A stretch of 64,000 nt of DNA from SIG480 sp045539475 (GCA_045539475.1 JAZQFJ010000010.1:62001-126000), one strand, 5' to 3'; shown: positions 25,861-34,196, numbered from the stretch's first letter. Program-made: numbers and translations. The notes: generated by a model not told the origin, from the letters alone.

Positions 25861-26061
25861 TTATTCCTCTATCGGCAAAGCATTTATCTTACCGTCTGCT
25901 ATTTCTCCAATAGCAAGACTTACCGGTTTTTCAGTCAACTCAATCTCCTGTTCCTCTGCATACTCGGAAATTTCACGAGCACGTCGCGCAGTGAGGTTAA
26001 CAAGCAGATATCTGCCGTTTACTTCTTTCAACAAATCGCTCATAGCGGGATATAACATCAT
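25861..26061 (-). CDS. rpoZ: DNA-directed RNA polymerase omega subunit
   Basis: Omega helps assemble RNA polymerase by latching the beta-prime subunit. The 66-residue protein has the conserved region NGRYLLVNLTARRAREIS. ATG 26061 has GGAGG 8 bases upstream; an upstream in-frame start at 26076 would place the SD inside the gene. It follows remA directly; gmk, normally between the two, is absent. Confidence 0.9.
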   Translation of the reverse strand: MMLYPAMSDLLKEVNGRYLLVNLTARRAREISEYAEEQEIELTEKPVSLAIGEIADGKINALPIEE

Positions 26062-26087
26062 AGCTTTTTCCTCCAAAAAATAATTTA

Positions 26088-26360
26088 TTAATCTTCGCTT
26101 TCATCTTCCGAAAATTCAGACATCTCTTTTCCGTTCACACGGCTTGATATCGAAACAGGAAGAATTGCTGACAAAATAATATGGTCGCTGTCCATAATTA
26201 TAACAGCTCTTGTTTTTCTGCCGTAAGAAGCATCAATAAGCATACCGCGCTCTTTTGCTTCCTGAACCATACGTTTTATAGGGGCTGAATCCGGGCTGAC
26301 AACCGTAATTATACGCTCAGCAGAAACCATATTTCCAAATCCGACATTAATTAATTTCAA
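26088..26360 (-). CDS. remA: RemA-family DNA-binding regulator (DUF370)
   Basis: A 90-residue protein of the DUF370/RemA family. In Bacillus subtilis RemA is a transcriptional activator of matrix genes and osmoprotection genes and forms an oligomeric ring. The N-terminal KLINVGFGNMVSAERI and the RKTRAVIIMDSDHIILSA stretch are diagnostic. Translation starts with TTG, with AGGAG 9 bases upstream. It follows yicC as in Bacillus. Confidence 0.92.
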   Translation of the reverse strand: MKLINVGFGNMVSAERIITVVSPDSAPIKRMVQEAKERGMLIDASYGRKTRAVIIMDSDHIILSAILPVSISSRVNGKEMSEFSEDESED

Positions 26361-26378
26361 ACTAATACAGCTCCTTTG

Positions 26379-27257
26379 TTATTCTATATTCTGAACTTGC
26401 TCGCGAATCTTTTCAATCTCAGCCTTGATATCAACGACAATTGAAGTAATCTCCAAATCGTTCGCTTTAGATCCGATTGTATTTACTTCACGATTCAACT
26501 CCTGAACAAGAAAATCAAGTTTGCGACCAATTGCACCTCCGCCTCTAATCATATCACGGAATTGTGATATATGACTATGCAATCTAACCGTTTCTTCATC
26601 AACAGCGATTTTATCCGCAAAAATTGCTGCTTCCGTAAGAATACGTTGCTGATCAATGGTAACAGACTCCAAAACTTCGCGCATACGAAGCTCAAGTTTT
26701 TCTCTGTACTCTTCAACGCATTTAGGAGAACGTTCTTCCACGGTTTTTGCGAGCGTTTCTATCAATTCAAGTCTGGAAAGGATATCATCTGCCAAACGCG
26801 AGCCTTCCTTTTCTCTCATTTGATTATGTTCGGTAAGTGCAGCTTTCAAAACTGATAAAACATCAGCGCTAAGCTCTTCTTCATCATCTTCTTGCTTTTC
26901 TATGACAAGAACATCCGGTATCCGTATTATCTCAGAAACTGAGATATCTTTATTCACTCCATATTGCGAATTCAACTTCTCAAAAACATCAAAATAACCG
27001 TTAAGAAGCGACTCATTTAACGAAACGCTTACATTTGCAGAATCAGAATTGTCGATTGAAATATATATATCGACCTTTCCTCTTGCCACAAACTCGGAAA
27101 GGCACGCCTTAACCTTTTCGTCAAGAAAGGCATAAGCGCGAGGAGACTTTACAGTGCAATCCAGATATCTGTGGTTAACAGATCGTACCTCAACTGTTAT
27201 TCCTCGCGAATTTAAAGTTTCGGATGCACGACCGTATCCGGTCATACTTTTAACCAT
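26379..27257 (-). CDS. yicC: YicC/YloC-family endoribonuclease
   Basis: A 292-residue protein of the YicC family, reported to be an endoribonuclease linked to small RNA turnover in E. coli. The N-terminal signature MTGYGRA, the VRSVNHRYLD stretch and the C-terminal GRKLDFLVQELNREVNTIGSKA are diagnostic. It is the first gene of the long cluster and has a strong promoter whose -35 lies in the stop codon of the preceding gene. Confidence 0.93.
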   Translation of the reverse strand: MVKSMTGYGRASETLNSRGITVEVRSVNHRYLDCTVKSPRAYAFLDEKVKACLSEFVARGKVDIYISIDNSDSANVSVSLNESLLNGYFDVFEKLNSQYGVNKDISVSEIIRIPDVLVIEKQEDDEEELSADVLSVLKAALTEHNQMREKEGSRLADDILSRLELIETLAKTVEERSPKCVEEYREKLELRMREVLESVTIDQQRILTEAAIFADKIAVDEETVRLHSHISQFRDMIRGGGAIGRKLDFLVQELNREVNTIGSKANDLEITSIVVDIKAEIEKIREQVQNIE

Positions 27258-27295
27258 ATCAATTACCTCAGTTCATGATTTAATCTTCAAACTAT

Positions 27296-27325
27296 ATTAT
27301 ATCAATTTTTATAGTGATTTGTCAA
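27296..27325 (-). promoter_or_regulatory. Promoter of the yicC-led operon
   Basis: On the - strand: TTGACA (27320-27325), 18-bp spacer, TATAAT (27296-27301), both hexamers perfect. The -35 overlaps the stop codon of the upstream membrane-protein gene (27322-27324). No terminator separates the two units, so read-through from the cdaA operon is likely. Confidence 0.8.
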
Positions 27326-27843
27326 TGAAATCCGATGATTTTGGAAAGCTTTGTATGTAATAAAAAAAACAATCGCCCAATGCAAATATCATATAAAATG
27401 AACATCACAAAAAAGAATGCTACAAACAAAAATGTTTTTGCACTGTTAAATGCTATCCAAATACCGGACAAAAAACGAAAAGCAAGAATCCCTATGGCAA
27501 ACAGAAGGCCATATTCCAAAAACTTAATAAGCCATACGAAACAGCTTTTCCCTATTCGTTCAGTCAACAATTTAAGCATTGGATAGTGTCCGAACAAAAC
27601 CGTATAAAAAACCGCACATTCCTTATTTGGCAAAAAAATCCAAACAAAAATCGTTGTTGCAATATACACAAGCCACGCATATTTGTAACCCAGACATATA
27701 ATTGCCATAGCCGAAAAAACACCGGTTATAGCTGTAATTGATAAAGACATATTTGAAAAAGCAGCGGCAAGCAAGCAGACAACAACGGAGATAGCTGTTA
27801 ACATTGCTGCAAGTGTCATTCTCTTTACATCAGCATTTCTCAT
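27322..27843 (-). CDS. Multi-pass membrane protein, ECF-S-component-like
   Basis: A 173-residue protein with about five hydrophobic segments. The N-terminal pattern of a short basic leader followed by TLAAMLTAISVVV resembles substrate-binding (S) components of ECF vitamin transporters and related clostridial membrane proteins. No ligand-specific motif was recognised, so the substrate is unknown and the assignment is weak. It is the last gene of the cdaA cluster, 29 bases after the J-domain gene. Confidence 0.5.
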   Translation of the reverse strand: MRNADVKRMTLAAMLTAISVVVCLLAAAFSNMSLSITAITGVFSAMAIICLGYKYAWLVYIATTIFVWIFLPNKECAVFYTVLFGHYPMLKLLTERIGKSCFVWLIKFLEYGLLFAIGILAFRFLSGIWIAFNSAKTFLFVAFFFVMFILYDICIGRLFFLLHTKLSKIIGFH

Positions 27844-27872
27844 TACTTTCTTACTCTCCTACAGATAGCAAA

Positions 27873-28457
27873 TCAGCAACAATCGCACAAGCAATCGGCA
27901 CACATAAGTCCGGTACAACAATCACAAGGGGTCAGCATTGCTCCACCATAAGAAGCCCCGGAATTATTTGTATACTGCATCCGGCTCAGCGCCTCTGCGT
28001 ATTCTCTGTTTCCCGGATCCATGGAGTATGCCCTCGTGAAATAGGTCCTTGCATTGTCATACCATCCTTTTCGAAGCATAACACTACCCATAAGAAAATT
28101 CCATTCAGCATCGTGGTGGCCACATTCCGACAGAAGTTTTTCTGCAAGATAAATATTCCCCGATGATATAGCATTTCTGATTTCCGCATACTTCGAGTTT
28201 GAAGAATTCGAATAAGTTTGCCCGTAACCGTTGTTGGTGTAGGAATAATTATCAGAACTGCGTGCGCCGCTTTTCTCTTTTATAATTGAGTCATACGCCT
28301 CATTAATTTCTTTCATTTTTTCTTCTGCTAAATCCGCAAGAGGGTTATTTATATAGTTATCCGGATGGTATTTCTTCGCAAGCTCTCTGTAGGCTTTTTT
28401 TACTTCATCTACAGAAGCTTTATCCGAAATTCCGAGAACTGTATACGGGTTCTTCAT
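27873..28457 (-). CDS. J-domain protein with a Cys-rich C-terminus
   Basis: A 194-residue protein with an N-terminal J domain (residues 1-65; YTVLGISDKASVDEVKKAY and the essential HPD). A low-complexity Asn/Ser/Tyr linker, a short helical-repeat (TPR-like) region and a C-terminal tail with eight Cys in 17 residues (CDCC...CADCLCDCC) follow. It presumably stimulates a DnaK-type chaperone; the Cys cluster suggests metal binding. It lacks the G/F and zinc-finger regions of true DnaJ. Its ATG overlaps the stop of the DUF5685 gene (ATGA). Confidence 0.8.
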   Translation of the reverse strand: MKNPYTVLGISDKASVDEVKKAYRELAKKYHPDNYINNPLADLAEEKMKEINEAYDSIIKEKSGARSSDNYSYTNNGYGQTYSNSSNSKYAEIRNAISSGNIYLAEKLLSECGHHDAEWNFLMGSVMLRKGWYDNARTYFTRAYSMDPGNREYAEALSRMQYTNNSGASYGGAMLTPCDCCTGLMCADCLCDCC

Positions 28458-29308
28458 TTTTTACGCTCCTTCTTCTTGTTAACTTCATTGATAACAGCCG
28501 GCATCCCTAATTCTATTATATTTTTTATAATATCAGAGCTTTTTCCGGTCTCTAATAAATTAAATGCTCGCAAAACCGCTACTCTGCTGTCTTCCAGAGT
28601 CTGAATCACCTTTGGTTTGATGTCATCCAAGCCAATCAGGGTTGATATATCATAATTGCTGATTATAGGATTGTATTCTTTCTTCGAAAAATCCGTTTCA
28701 ATATCATCAAGTGCATCAATTATATAAACAAATCTTCCCACATGATAAAACAATTCTTTAAGTATTCTTTGCTCTGAATCGACCTCATCAGCTATCAGCG
28801 CAACCATTCCGGCAAATTTATCAGCGGGCTCATCAATTGATGGTAGGTTCCTGTTTTCCAGATCTAAAAGTTCGCGAAACAGCGCACAAGCTTTTTCGTT
28901 AAATTCAACGTGATCAGCAACCGCTCTTTTGTATGCTTTACTTAACAGAAGTTTAGGTAAAATTCCTTTAAAAAATTTTGCAAAATAACGATTGTCAGAA
29001 ACATCATCACACAGTTTCAAATATGTCAATATAACGGATATATCTGCTGTGGTATCCAATACCTCAGACTCTACACACATTTTCCCTTTAGGGCAGACAA
29101 GGCATCTTTTTTTCACTTTAATATCTTCCGCATTCCCCGAAAGTGCAAGTAAAAGTGCTATGAACACAAAATCATAATTTACGACAAAGCACGCCCTTTT
29201 TCCGCAGCGCTTTCGCAACGCGTGACAAAGACCGCAATATACTGCTTTATAATAATCGTACTCTTTAACCTTCAGTTCACACTTTAAAGGTCGGATATAC
29301 CCAAACAT
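28454..29308 (-). CDS. DUF5685-family protein
   Basis: A 284-residue helical protein of a family I know only as DUF5685. The N-terminal MFGYIRP, the CGLCHALRKRCG motif and a second Cys pair (CLVCPKGKMC) are visible; the four to five Cys could bind metal. No enzyme motif was recognised. It sits 3 bases after ybbR and overlaps the J-domain gene by 4 bases, which suggests the two proteins work together. Confidence 0.7.
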   Translation of the reverse strand: MFGYIRPLKCELKVKEYDYYKAVYCGLCHALRKRCGKRACFVVNYDFVFIALLLALSGNAEDIKVKKRCLVCPKGKMCVESEVLDTTADISVILTYLKLCDDVSDNRYFAKFFKGILPKLLLSKAYKRAVADHVEFNEKACALFRELLDLENRNLPSIDEPADKFAGMVALIADEVDSEQRILKELFYHVGRFVYIIDALDDIETDFSKKEYNPIISNYDISTLIGLDDIKPKVIQTLEDSRVAVLRAFNLLETGKSSDIIKNIIELGMPAVINEVNKKKERKK

Positions 29309-29311
29309 TCT

Positions 29312-30556
29312 TTAGCTTACCTCAACATATATGATATAGTCTTCAGGGTTTGAAACCGCTGTATTTTCTATCCCGTCAACAACTATCGCAACATTTATGG
29401 GATGTGTTCCGCGACTTAACACCGTAGATTGTAAATCAGCAACAGCGCGCACATTTTCTGAATTTACCTTTTTCAAAGTTTCTTCTGTTCCAAGTATATC
29501 AACATTGATACTGGTTGTTACAGGACGTATTTTATAACCACTTGGTAACGTGTAAGTATTAACAACCTCTATAAGTGTTGTTTGCACAGTCTTTTTGCTC
29601 AGCCCGTCAAACTCAAGAGTTGCGGAAGCGGTCATTTCTCCGCTCAAGTTGCTTATTCCGTCAGGAAGTGTGAGTGAGAATGATTTTGTCATACCTGAAC
29701 TGATATCGGAGATTTTCACAGCTCCTGCAACTATGGTTGTCGTTTGTTCTATTATATCCTTATCGCCGGCAATTTTTATAGTTGATGGTTCAAGGGTATA
29801 ATTGATATATTTTTTAAACGCGTCGCTTCCTTGTATATCAATAGACAAAGGAACCTCTTTTGTCTTTAAAACAGGAATGCTGACGTTCAAGGTTTCATAG
29901 TCGGTCTGAAAAGATAAATCTCTGAGTTCCTTCCCCTCTGTATCAAAAAAGGCATATGAAAAATCACCGGAAACTCCTGTTTCCAAACCCTTCTGCGGCA
30001 ACACAATCTCCGCATATGCCACCTTGTAAACATCCTCTTGCAACCCAACAAGCTTGAGCTCCTTTGGTGAGATAACTATATTTGCTTTATCAACTACATA
30101 ACCGTCCGCTGCCAATCCGTCTGTGTTAACCTTAACAGGAACAAGACTAACATCTTCTTCGTCAAATTTTACAGTTAATTTCTGAGGAATTTTATTTCTT
30201 AAGGTGTATGAAGATGACGGCAAAGAGACGGTGTACGGTATTTCATATGTACCCGCACCCGAAACCATTGACAAATCAGCTTCTACACGGATATCAGACT
30301 CATTTAGTCTTAAAATATCATTACGGCTTCCCGATACCTCTATATCTACATCATATTCGCCGACAATCATAAGATTTTTGGATGTTGCCAGCTCTTCTAT
30401 TCCTGAAAAAGAAGGAACAATGTTTTTTATTTTAAAATTTTCCTCGAAATCATTTACACCGGCAACATAGAGCCACAAAACAACAGCAATGAGTACTGCA
30501 AGAATCTTAGAAAAAACATCATACTTTTTTAACCATTCCATGTACTTATTTGGCAC
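29312..30556 (-). CDS. cdaR: YbbR/CdaR-family regulator of c-di-AMP synthesis
   Basis: A 414-residue extracellular protein with an N-terminal membrane anchor (about residues 16-31) and four YbbR-like repeats. CdaR binds and modulates the diadenylate cyclase CdaA. The GTG start overlaps cdaA by 11 bases and has a strong GGAGGAGGT inside the end of cdaA; ATG 30541 is an alternative. In Bacillus glmM follows; here DUF5685 does. Confidence 0.88.
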   Translation of the reverse strand: MPNKYMEWLKKYDVFSKILAVLIAVVLWLYVAGVNDFEENFKIKNIVPSFSGIEELATSKNLMIVGEYDVDIEVSGSRNDILRLNESDIRVEADLSMVSGAGTYEIPYTVSLPSSSYTLRNKIPQKLTVKFDEEDVSLVPVKVNTDGLAADGYVVDKANIVISPKELKLVGLQEDVYKVAYAEIVLPQKGLETGVSGDFSYAFFDTEGKELRDLSFQTDYETLNVSIPVLKTKEVPLSIDIQGSDAFKKYINYTLEPSTIKIAGDKDIIEQTTTIVAGAVKISDISSGMTKSFSLTLPDGISNLSGEMTASATLEFDGLSKKTVQTTLIEVVNTYTLPSGYKIRPVTTSINVDILGTEETLKKVNSENVRAVADLQSTVLSRGTHPINVAIVVDGIENTAVSNPEDYIIYVEVS

Positions 30557-31421
30557 CTTCTTTTACCTCCTCCGCAGTATTTTTCTTATGACTGAAAAAG
30601 CTTGAAAAAAAGTTGTTCTTCCTGGTTTCTTCGGTATTTGGCATAAGCTCAGCTCTTAGAAGCTTTTCAAGAGTCTCCGGTGCAAGATGGCGCTTAAGCA
30701 TACCACCTATTGCAACGGACACTGTTCCCGTTTCTTCAGAAACAACCACAACGACAGCATCGGAATTTTCGCTCATTCCGACCCCGGCACGGTGCCTCAT
30801 ACCCAGCTGCTTGCTAAGACTTGTATTTCCTGACAGAGGAAGCATACACCCCGCAGCAGCAGCACGTCCCTTTTGAATTATGAGCGCACCGTCATGCAAC
30901 GGAGCCTTTGGATAAAAAATATTTTTCAAAAGCTCTGTATTTACTTTTGAATCTATATTCGTTCCGGTTTTGACTATATTAGACAGCAATATTTCTCTTT
31001 CAAAGACAATCAACGCTCCGGTTCTTGAGTTTGAAAGATTTTTACAAGCATCAACAGTCTGCATTATTGCATATTCAAGTTCGGAAACATCATTTTTTCT
31101 GTCCAATGAAAACTGAGGAAACCATTCACTTCCTACACGTTCAAAAGCACGGCGAAGTTCAGGCTGAAATAAGATAACAACCGCAATAAATCCAATCTGA
31201 ATTATATTCCTGAGCAAGAAATTCAATAAATTCAGACCAAGCACATTTGAAAGCTGAGTGACAAGCAGTAAAAAAACGATTCCCTTAACAACTTGTCCTG
31301 CATTTGAACGTCGAGAAAAAACAATCAATCTGTATGCAATATAAGCAACTATTGCAATATCAACAATATCCCAAATCCCAAACAGTGCAATGTATCTTAC
31401 AAGCTGACTTAAAAAATCCAT
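30546..31421 (-). CDS. cdaA: Diadenylate cyclase CdaA
   Basis: Makes the essential second messenger c-di-AMP from two ATP, controlling potassium and osmotic balance. Three N-terminal membrane helices (about residues 10-85) precede the DAC domain with the catalytic DGALII and RHRAGVG motifs. The 291-residue length is normal. It heads a five-gene operon behind a possible TTGAAT / TAAAAT promoter. Confidence 0.95.
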   Translation of the reverse strand: MDFLSQLVRYIALFGIWDIVDIAIVAYIAYRLIVFSRRSNAGQVVKGIVFLLLVTQLSNVLGLNLLNFLLRNIIQIGFIAVVILFQPELRRAFERVGSEWFPQFSLDRKNDVSELEYAIMQTVDACKNLSNSRTGALIVFEREILLSNIVKTGTNIDSKVNTELLKNIFYPKAPLHDGALIIQKGRAAAAGCMLPLSGNTSLSKQLGMRHRAGVGMSENSDAVVVVVSEETGTVSVAIGGMLKRHLAPETLEKLLRAELMPNTEETRKNNFFSSFFSHKKNTAEEVKEGAK

Positions 31422-31442
31422 ATAAGTTTTCAGTCCCTTCTG

Positions 31443-31471
31443 ATTTTATATTTATATAATACCACATTCAA
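31443..31471 (-). promoter_or_regulatory. Candidate promoter of the cdaA operon
   Basis: On the - strand: TTGAAT (31466-31471), 17-bp spacer, TAAAAT (31443-31448), 22 bp before the cdaA start. A second reading with TATTAT at about 31457 is also possible. No terminator is visible after the desulfurase gene upstream. Confidence 0.4.
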
Positions 31472-31513
31472 GCCTGTTTTGGAACTGTTTTTTTAGTTTT
31501 TTTACAGATAATT

Positions 31514-32653
31514 TTAATTTCTCATACTTGATATTTTTCTTACTTCTTTTAGAAACTCTAAAATCTCATCTTCTGTTGTGAAGCTGCTTACACTTACACG
31601 CACAGTGCCGTTAATTGTTCCGGCTGTTTTATGTGCTAAAGGTGAACAATGCATTCCACTTCGTACAGAAATATTTTTTTCATCCAGCCTCTCTGCAATT
31701 TCTCCTGCGGAAAAATTCCTAATTGTGAACGAAAGAACTCCACCCTGCATTTTTTTATCTCTTGCAGCATAAATTTTAATTCCGGGCATTTTTGACAAAT
31801 CGTATACAAGCCACTCGATCAGCGATGACGTATATTTAAATATATTCTCTGTCCCTTTCTGCAATATATATTCTACACCTTCAGAAAGACCTGCAATTCC
31901 GGGAATGTTAAGTGTTCCGCATTCTAATCTATCGGGCATAAATCCCGGCTGTTGTTCCTCAGCCGAAACACTTCCCGTTCCTCCTTCAATTATTGTGTTA
32001 AACTCAGAACCGTCCTTACATATCAAAATGCCGGTTCCCTGCGGACCGTAAAGACCTTTATGTCCTGGCATACATATCGCCCGGGTTGCTCGCAAGTCAG
32101 ACAATTCCACATCGACACTCCCGGCTGACTGTGAAGCATCAATTATAAGAGGGATTCCCTTCATATAGCAAAGCTCATCAATTTCTTTTACAGGGAGAAT
32201 AAAACCGAAAACATTCGACATATGTGTGCATATGGCGAGAGTGGTTTGTCCGGTTATATTTTTTTTAAAAGCCTTTATGATATCCTCGGTATCAAAAAGT
32301 CTTCCTTTTGCTATTTTTATGTTCACTCCACTGTTTTTCATAGCAGTAAGAGGACGCAGCACTGAATTGTGTTCATATCCGGATATAATACAATCACCTG
32401 CTTTCACCAACCCCTTTATTGCCATATTAAGCGCATATGTCGCATTATAGGTAAAAACAATCTGCGATACATCATCAACTCCGAACAGCCGCCCAATCCT
32501 TTCCCGTGCGACAAACAATAACTCTGCAGCCTTCATGGATGATTTATATCCGCCGCGTCCGGCATTTGTACAATTATTCATTGCAGCCAACATCGCATTT
32601 TTCACGTTATCCGGTTTTTTCAAAGTCGTTGCTGCATTATCAAGATAAATCAT
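31514..32653 (-). CDS. Cysteine desulfurase family protein (class V aminotransferase)
   Basis: A PLP enzyme of the cysteine desulfurase / selenocysteine lyase superfamily, closest by pattern to the stand-alone clostridial group (TIGR01977) rather than IscS or SufS. YLDNAATT at the N-terminus, the histidine in GYEHNSVLRP, the PLP-binding Lys in MPGHKGLYGPQG and the active Cys loop SVRSGMHCSPL are visible in 379 residues. It overlaps the DUF3343 gene by 4 bases. It may supply sulfur or selenium to the DUF3343 partner; this is inference. Confidence 0.88.
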   Translation of the reverse strand: MIYLDNAATTLKKPDNVKNAMLAAMNNCTNAGRGGYKSSMKAAELLFVARERIGRLFGVDDVSQIVFTYNATYALNMAIKGLVKAGDCIISGYEHNSVLRPLTAMKNSGVNIKIAKGRLFDTEDIIKAFKKNITGQTTLAICTHMSNVFGFILPVKEIDELCYMKGIPLIIDASQSAGSVDVELSDLRATRAICMPGHKGLYGPQGTGILICKDGSEFNTIIEGGTGSVSAEEQQPGFMPDRLECGTLNIPGIAGLSEGVEYILQKGTENIFKYTSSLIEWLVYDLSKMPGIKIYAARDKKMQGGVLSFTIRNFSAGEIAERLDEKNISVRSGMHCSPLAHKTAGTINGTVRVSVSSFTTEDEILEFLKEVRKISSMRN

Positions 32654-32904
32654 ATTCTCAGCTCCCTATACAGCTTTTTCCCTTCAATCAAAATCACTCT
32701 GACCGGGAGAATTCTATTCAAACGCAATATATCCAAAACTTCAGGAAGGAATTTTTGAGAAATATTCACAGCATAGGCGCAACTTCCCTTTGTCAGTTCA
32801 GTATCAGGTCTGACAATTTCAGCCCAAAAACCATTTTGTTCAAGTGTTTTTTTCATTTGTTGTGCATATGTCATAGATTTACTTGTAAGCAATATTCCGT
32901 TCAC
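32650..32904 (-). CDS. DUF3343 putative sulfur/selenium carrier-like protein
   Basis: An 84-residue protein of the DUF3343 family, small proteins described as putative Se/S carriers that often accompany this type of desulfurase. The conserved single Cys lies in GSCAYAVNI. GTG 32904 is chosen because GGGAG is 9 bases upstream; the TTG two codons earlier is too close to it. The stop overlaps the desulfurase start. Confidence 0.75.
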   Translation of the reverse strand: MNGILLTSKSMTYAQQMKKTLEQNGFWAEIVRPDTELTKGSCAYAVNISQKFLPEVLDILRLNRILPVRVILIEGKKLYRELRI

Positions 32905-32929
32905 AGTCAACAGCTCCCTTCAATACATA

Positions 32930-32968
32930 CTATGCATAAGGGGAAAAAAGTACACGCTTTAAATACAT
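32930..32968 (-). CDS. Possible 12-residue leader ORF upstream of the DUF3343 gene
   Basis: ATG 32968 with a perfect GGAGG six bases upstream opens a 12-codon frame (MYLKRVLFSPYA) ending in TAG at 32930, about 25 bases before the DUF3343 start. Size and spacing resemble leader peptides or short regulatory ORFs. Chance occurrence cannot be excluded, and no attenuator hairpin is obvious. Confidence 0.3.
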   Translation of the reverse strand: MYLKRVLFSPYA

Positions 32969-32989
32969 AACAGTCCTCCGGCTTTCATA

Positions 32990-33011
32990 AAATTTGCTGA
33001 GCAACAAATTT
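32990..33011 (+). promoter_or_regulatory. Hairpin just upstream of the dacF-like SD
   Basis: AAATTTG (32990-32996) and CAAATTT (33005-33011) form a 7-bp AT-rich inverted repeat with an 8-base spacer, 3 bases before AGGAGG. It could be an operator or a weak 5' UTR hairpin. Confidence 0.3.
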
Positions 33012-33027
33012 AACAGGAGGAATAAAC

Positions 33028-34155
33028 TTGAAAAAATTTATCTGTTTTATTTTAATTACTTCAACACTTTTTCAATACGTACTTGCCGCACCTGTTTTTC
33101 CGGAATTGGCTGCTCCAAGCGCGATATTGATAGAAAAAGAAACCGGCACAGTATTATATGAAAAAGAATCACACACTCTTTTACCCCCTGCAAGTGTAAC
33201 GAAAGTTATGACTCTACTGCTGGTTATGGAATCTATAAAATCCGGAAAAATCTCTTTTGATGACATCGTCACTGTCAGCGAATATGCAGCCGGCATGGGT
33301 GGCTCACAGGTCTTTTTATCCCCCGGGGAGCAAATGAGTGTCCATGAACTTTTAAAAGCAACTGTTGTATCATCAGGGAACGACAGTGCTGTCGCTTTGG
33401 CAGAGCACATAGCCGGAAGCGAAACCGGTTTTGTTGAAATGATGAATCAAAAAGCACGCGACTTGGGAATGGCAGATACTACGTTTAAAAACTGTACCGG
33501 GCTTGACACTGAAGGCCATATCACAAGTGCAAACGATATCGCGGTTATGTCACGCGAGCTAATCAAGCATGACAAAATAAAAGAATATACAAAAATCTGG
33601 ATAGATTCCATACGGGACGGAAAATTCCAGCTCGCAAATACAAACAAACTGATACGCACTTATAAAGGTATAACCGGATTGAAAACAGGCTCAACTTCAA
33701 TTGCAAAATTTTGTTTGTCTGCCACCGCAGAGCGGGATGGAATGGAATTGATTGCTGTAATTATGGCAGCACCAACCGGAAAAGAAAGATTTTCAGATGC
33801 AGCAAAGTTACTTGATGCAGGTTTTGCAAACTATTCCTTGTATAACGGCGTGCATGATATAGAGTTGCCTCCCATAAATGTGATTCTGGGAAATAGCGAC
33901 GAACTCGTTCCGGATTACGGACTCGCACCAAAAATTTTGATAGAAAAAGAAAACATACAAAAAATTACAAGCGAACTTTCGTTGCCCAAGGATGTGAAAG
34001 CACCCATTGAGCAAGGGCAAAAGATTGGAACCTTAAAATTTTTTTGTGATGAAAAAATGATTTCTGAAATTCCTATCATCGCTGCCGAGAGCGTAAAACG
34101 CCTTAGTTTAGGCGGAATTTTCGGCAAGCTGTTTTCTATTTGTATGATGAATTAA
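33028..34155 (+). CDS. D-alanyl-D-alanine carboxypeptidase (DacF/PBP5-like)
   Basis: A class A low-molecular-weight penicillin-binding protein that trims terminal D-Ala from peptidoglycan stem peptides. A signal peptide (residues 1-20) precedes the serine peptidase domain with SVTK, SGN (SSGNDS) and KTG (LKTGST), and a C-terminal PBP5-like beta domain. It starts at TTG with AGGAGG upstream. The 375 residues match DacF-type enzymes; whether it acts in sporulation or vegetative growth is not visible. A strong terminator follows. Confidence 0.93.
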   Translation: MKKFICFILITSTLFQYVLAAPVFPELAAPSAILIEKETGTVLYEKESHTLLPPASVTKVMTLLLVMESIKSGKISFDDIVTVSEYAAGMGGSQVFLSPGEQMSVHELLKATVVSSGNDSAVALAEHIAGSETGFVEMMNQKARDLGMADTTFKNCTGLDTEGHITSANDIAVMSRELIKHDKIKEYTKIWIDSIRDGKFQLANTNKLIRTYKGITGLKTGSTSIAKFCLSATAERDGMELIAVIMAAPTGKERFSDAAKLLDAGFANYSLYNGVHDIELPPINVILGNSDELVPDYGLAPKILIEKENIQKITSELSLPKDVKAPIEQGQKIGTLKFFCDEKMISEIPIIAAESVKRLSLGGIFGKLFSICMMN

Positions 34156-34194
34156 AAAAATTCTGCTTGATTTTTTTATCAAGCAGAATTTTTT
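34155..34194 (+). terminator. Terminator after the carboxypeptidase gene
   Basis: A 16-bp stem (core ATTCTGCTTGA / TCAAGCAGAAT) with an 8-nt T-rich loop and a terminal T6 tract. It is adjacent to the stop codon. Confidence 0.88.
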
Positions 34195-34196
34195 AG

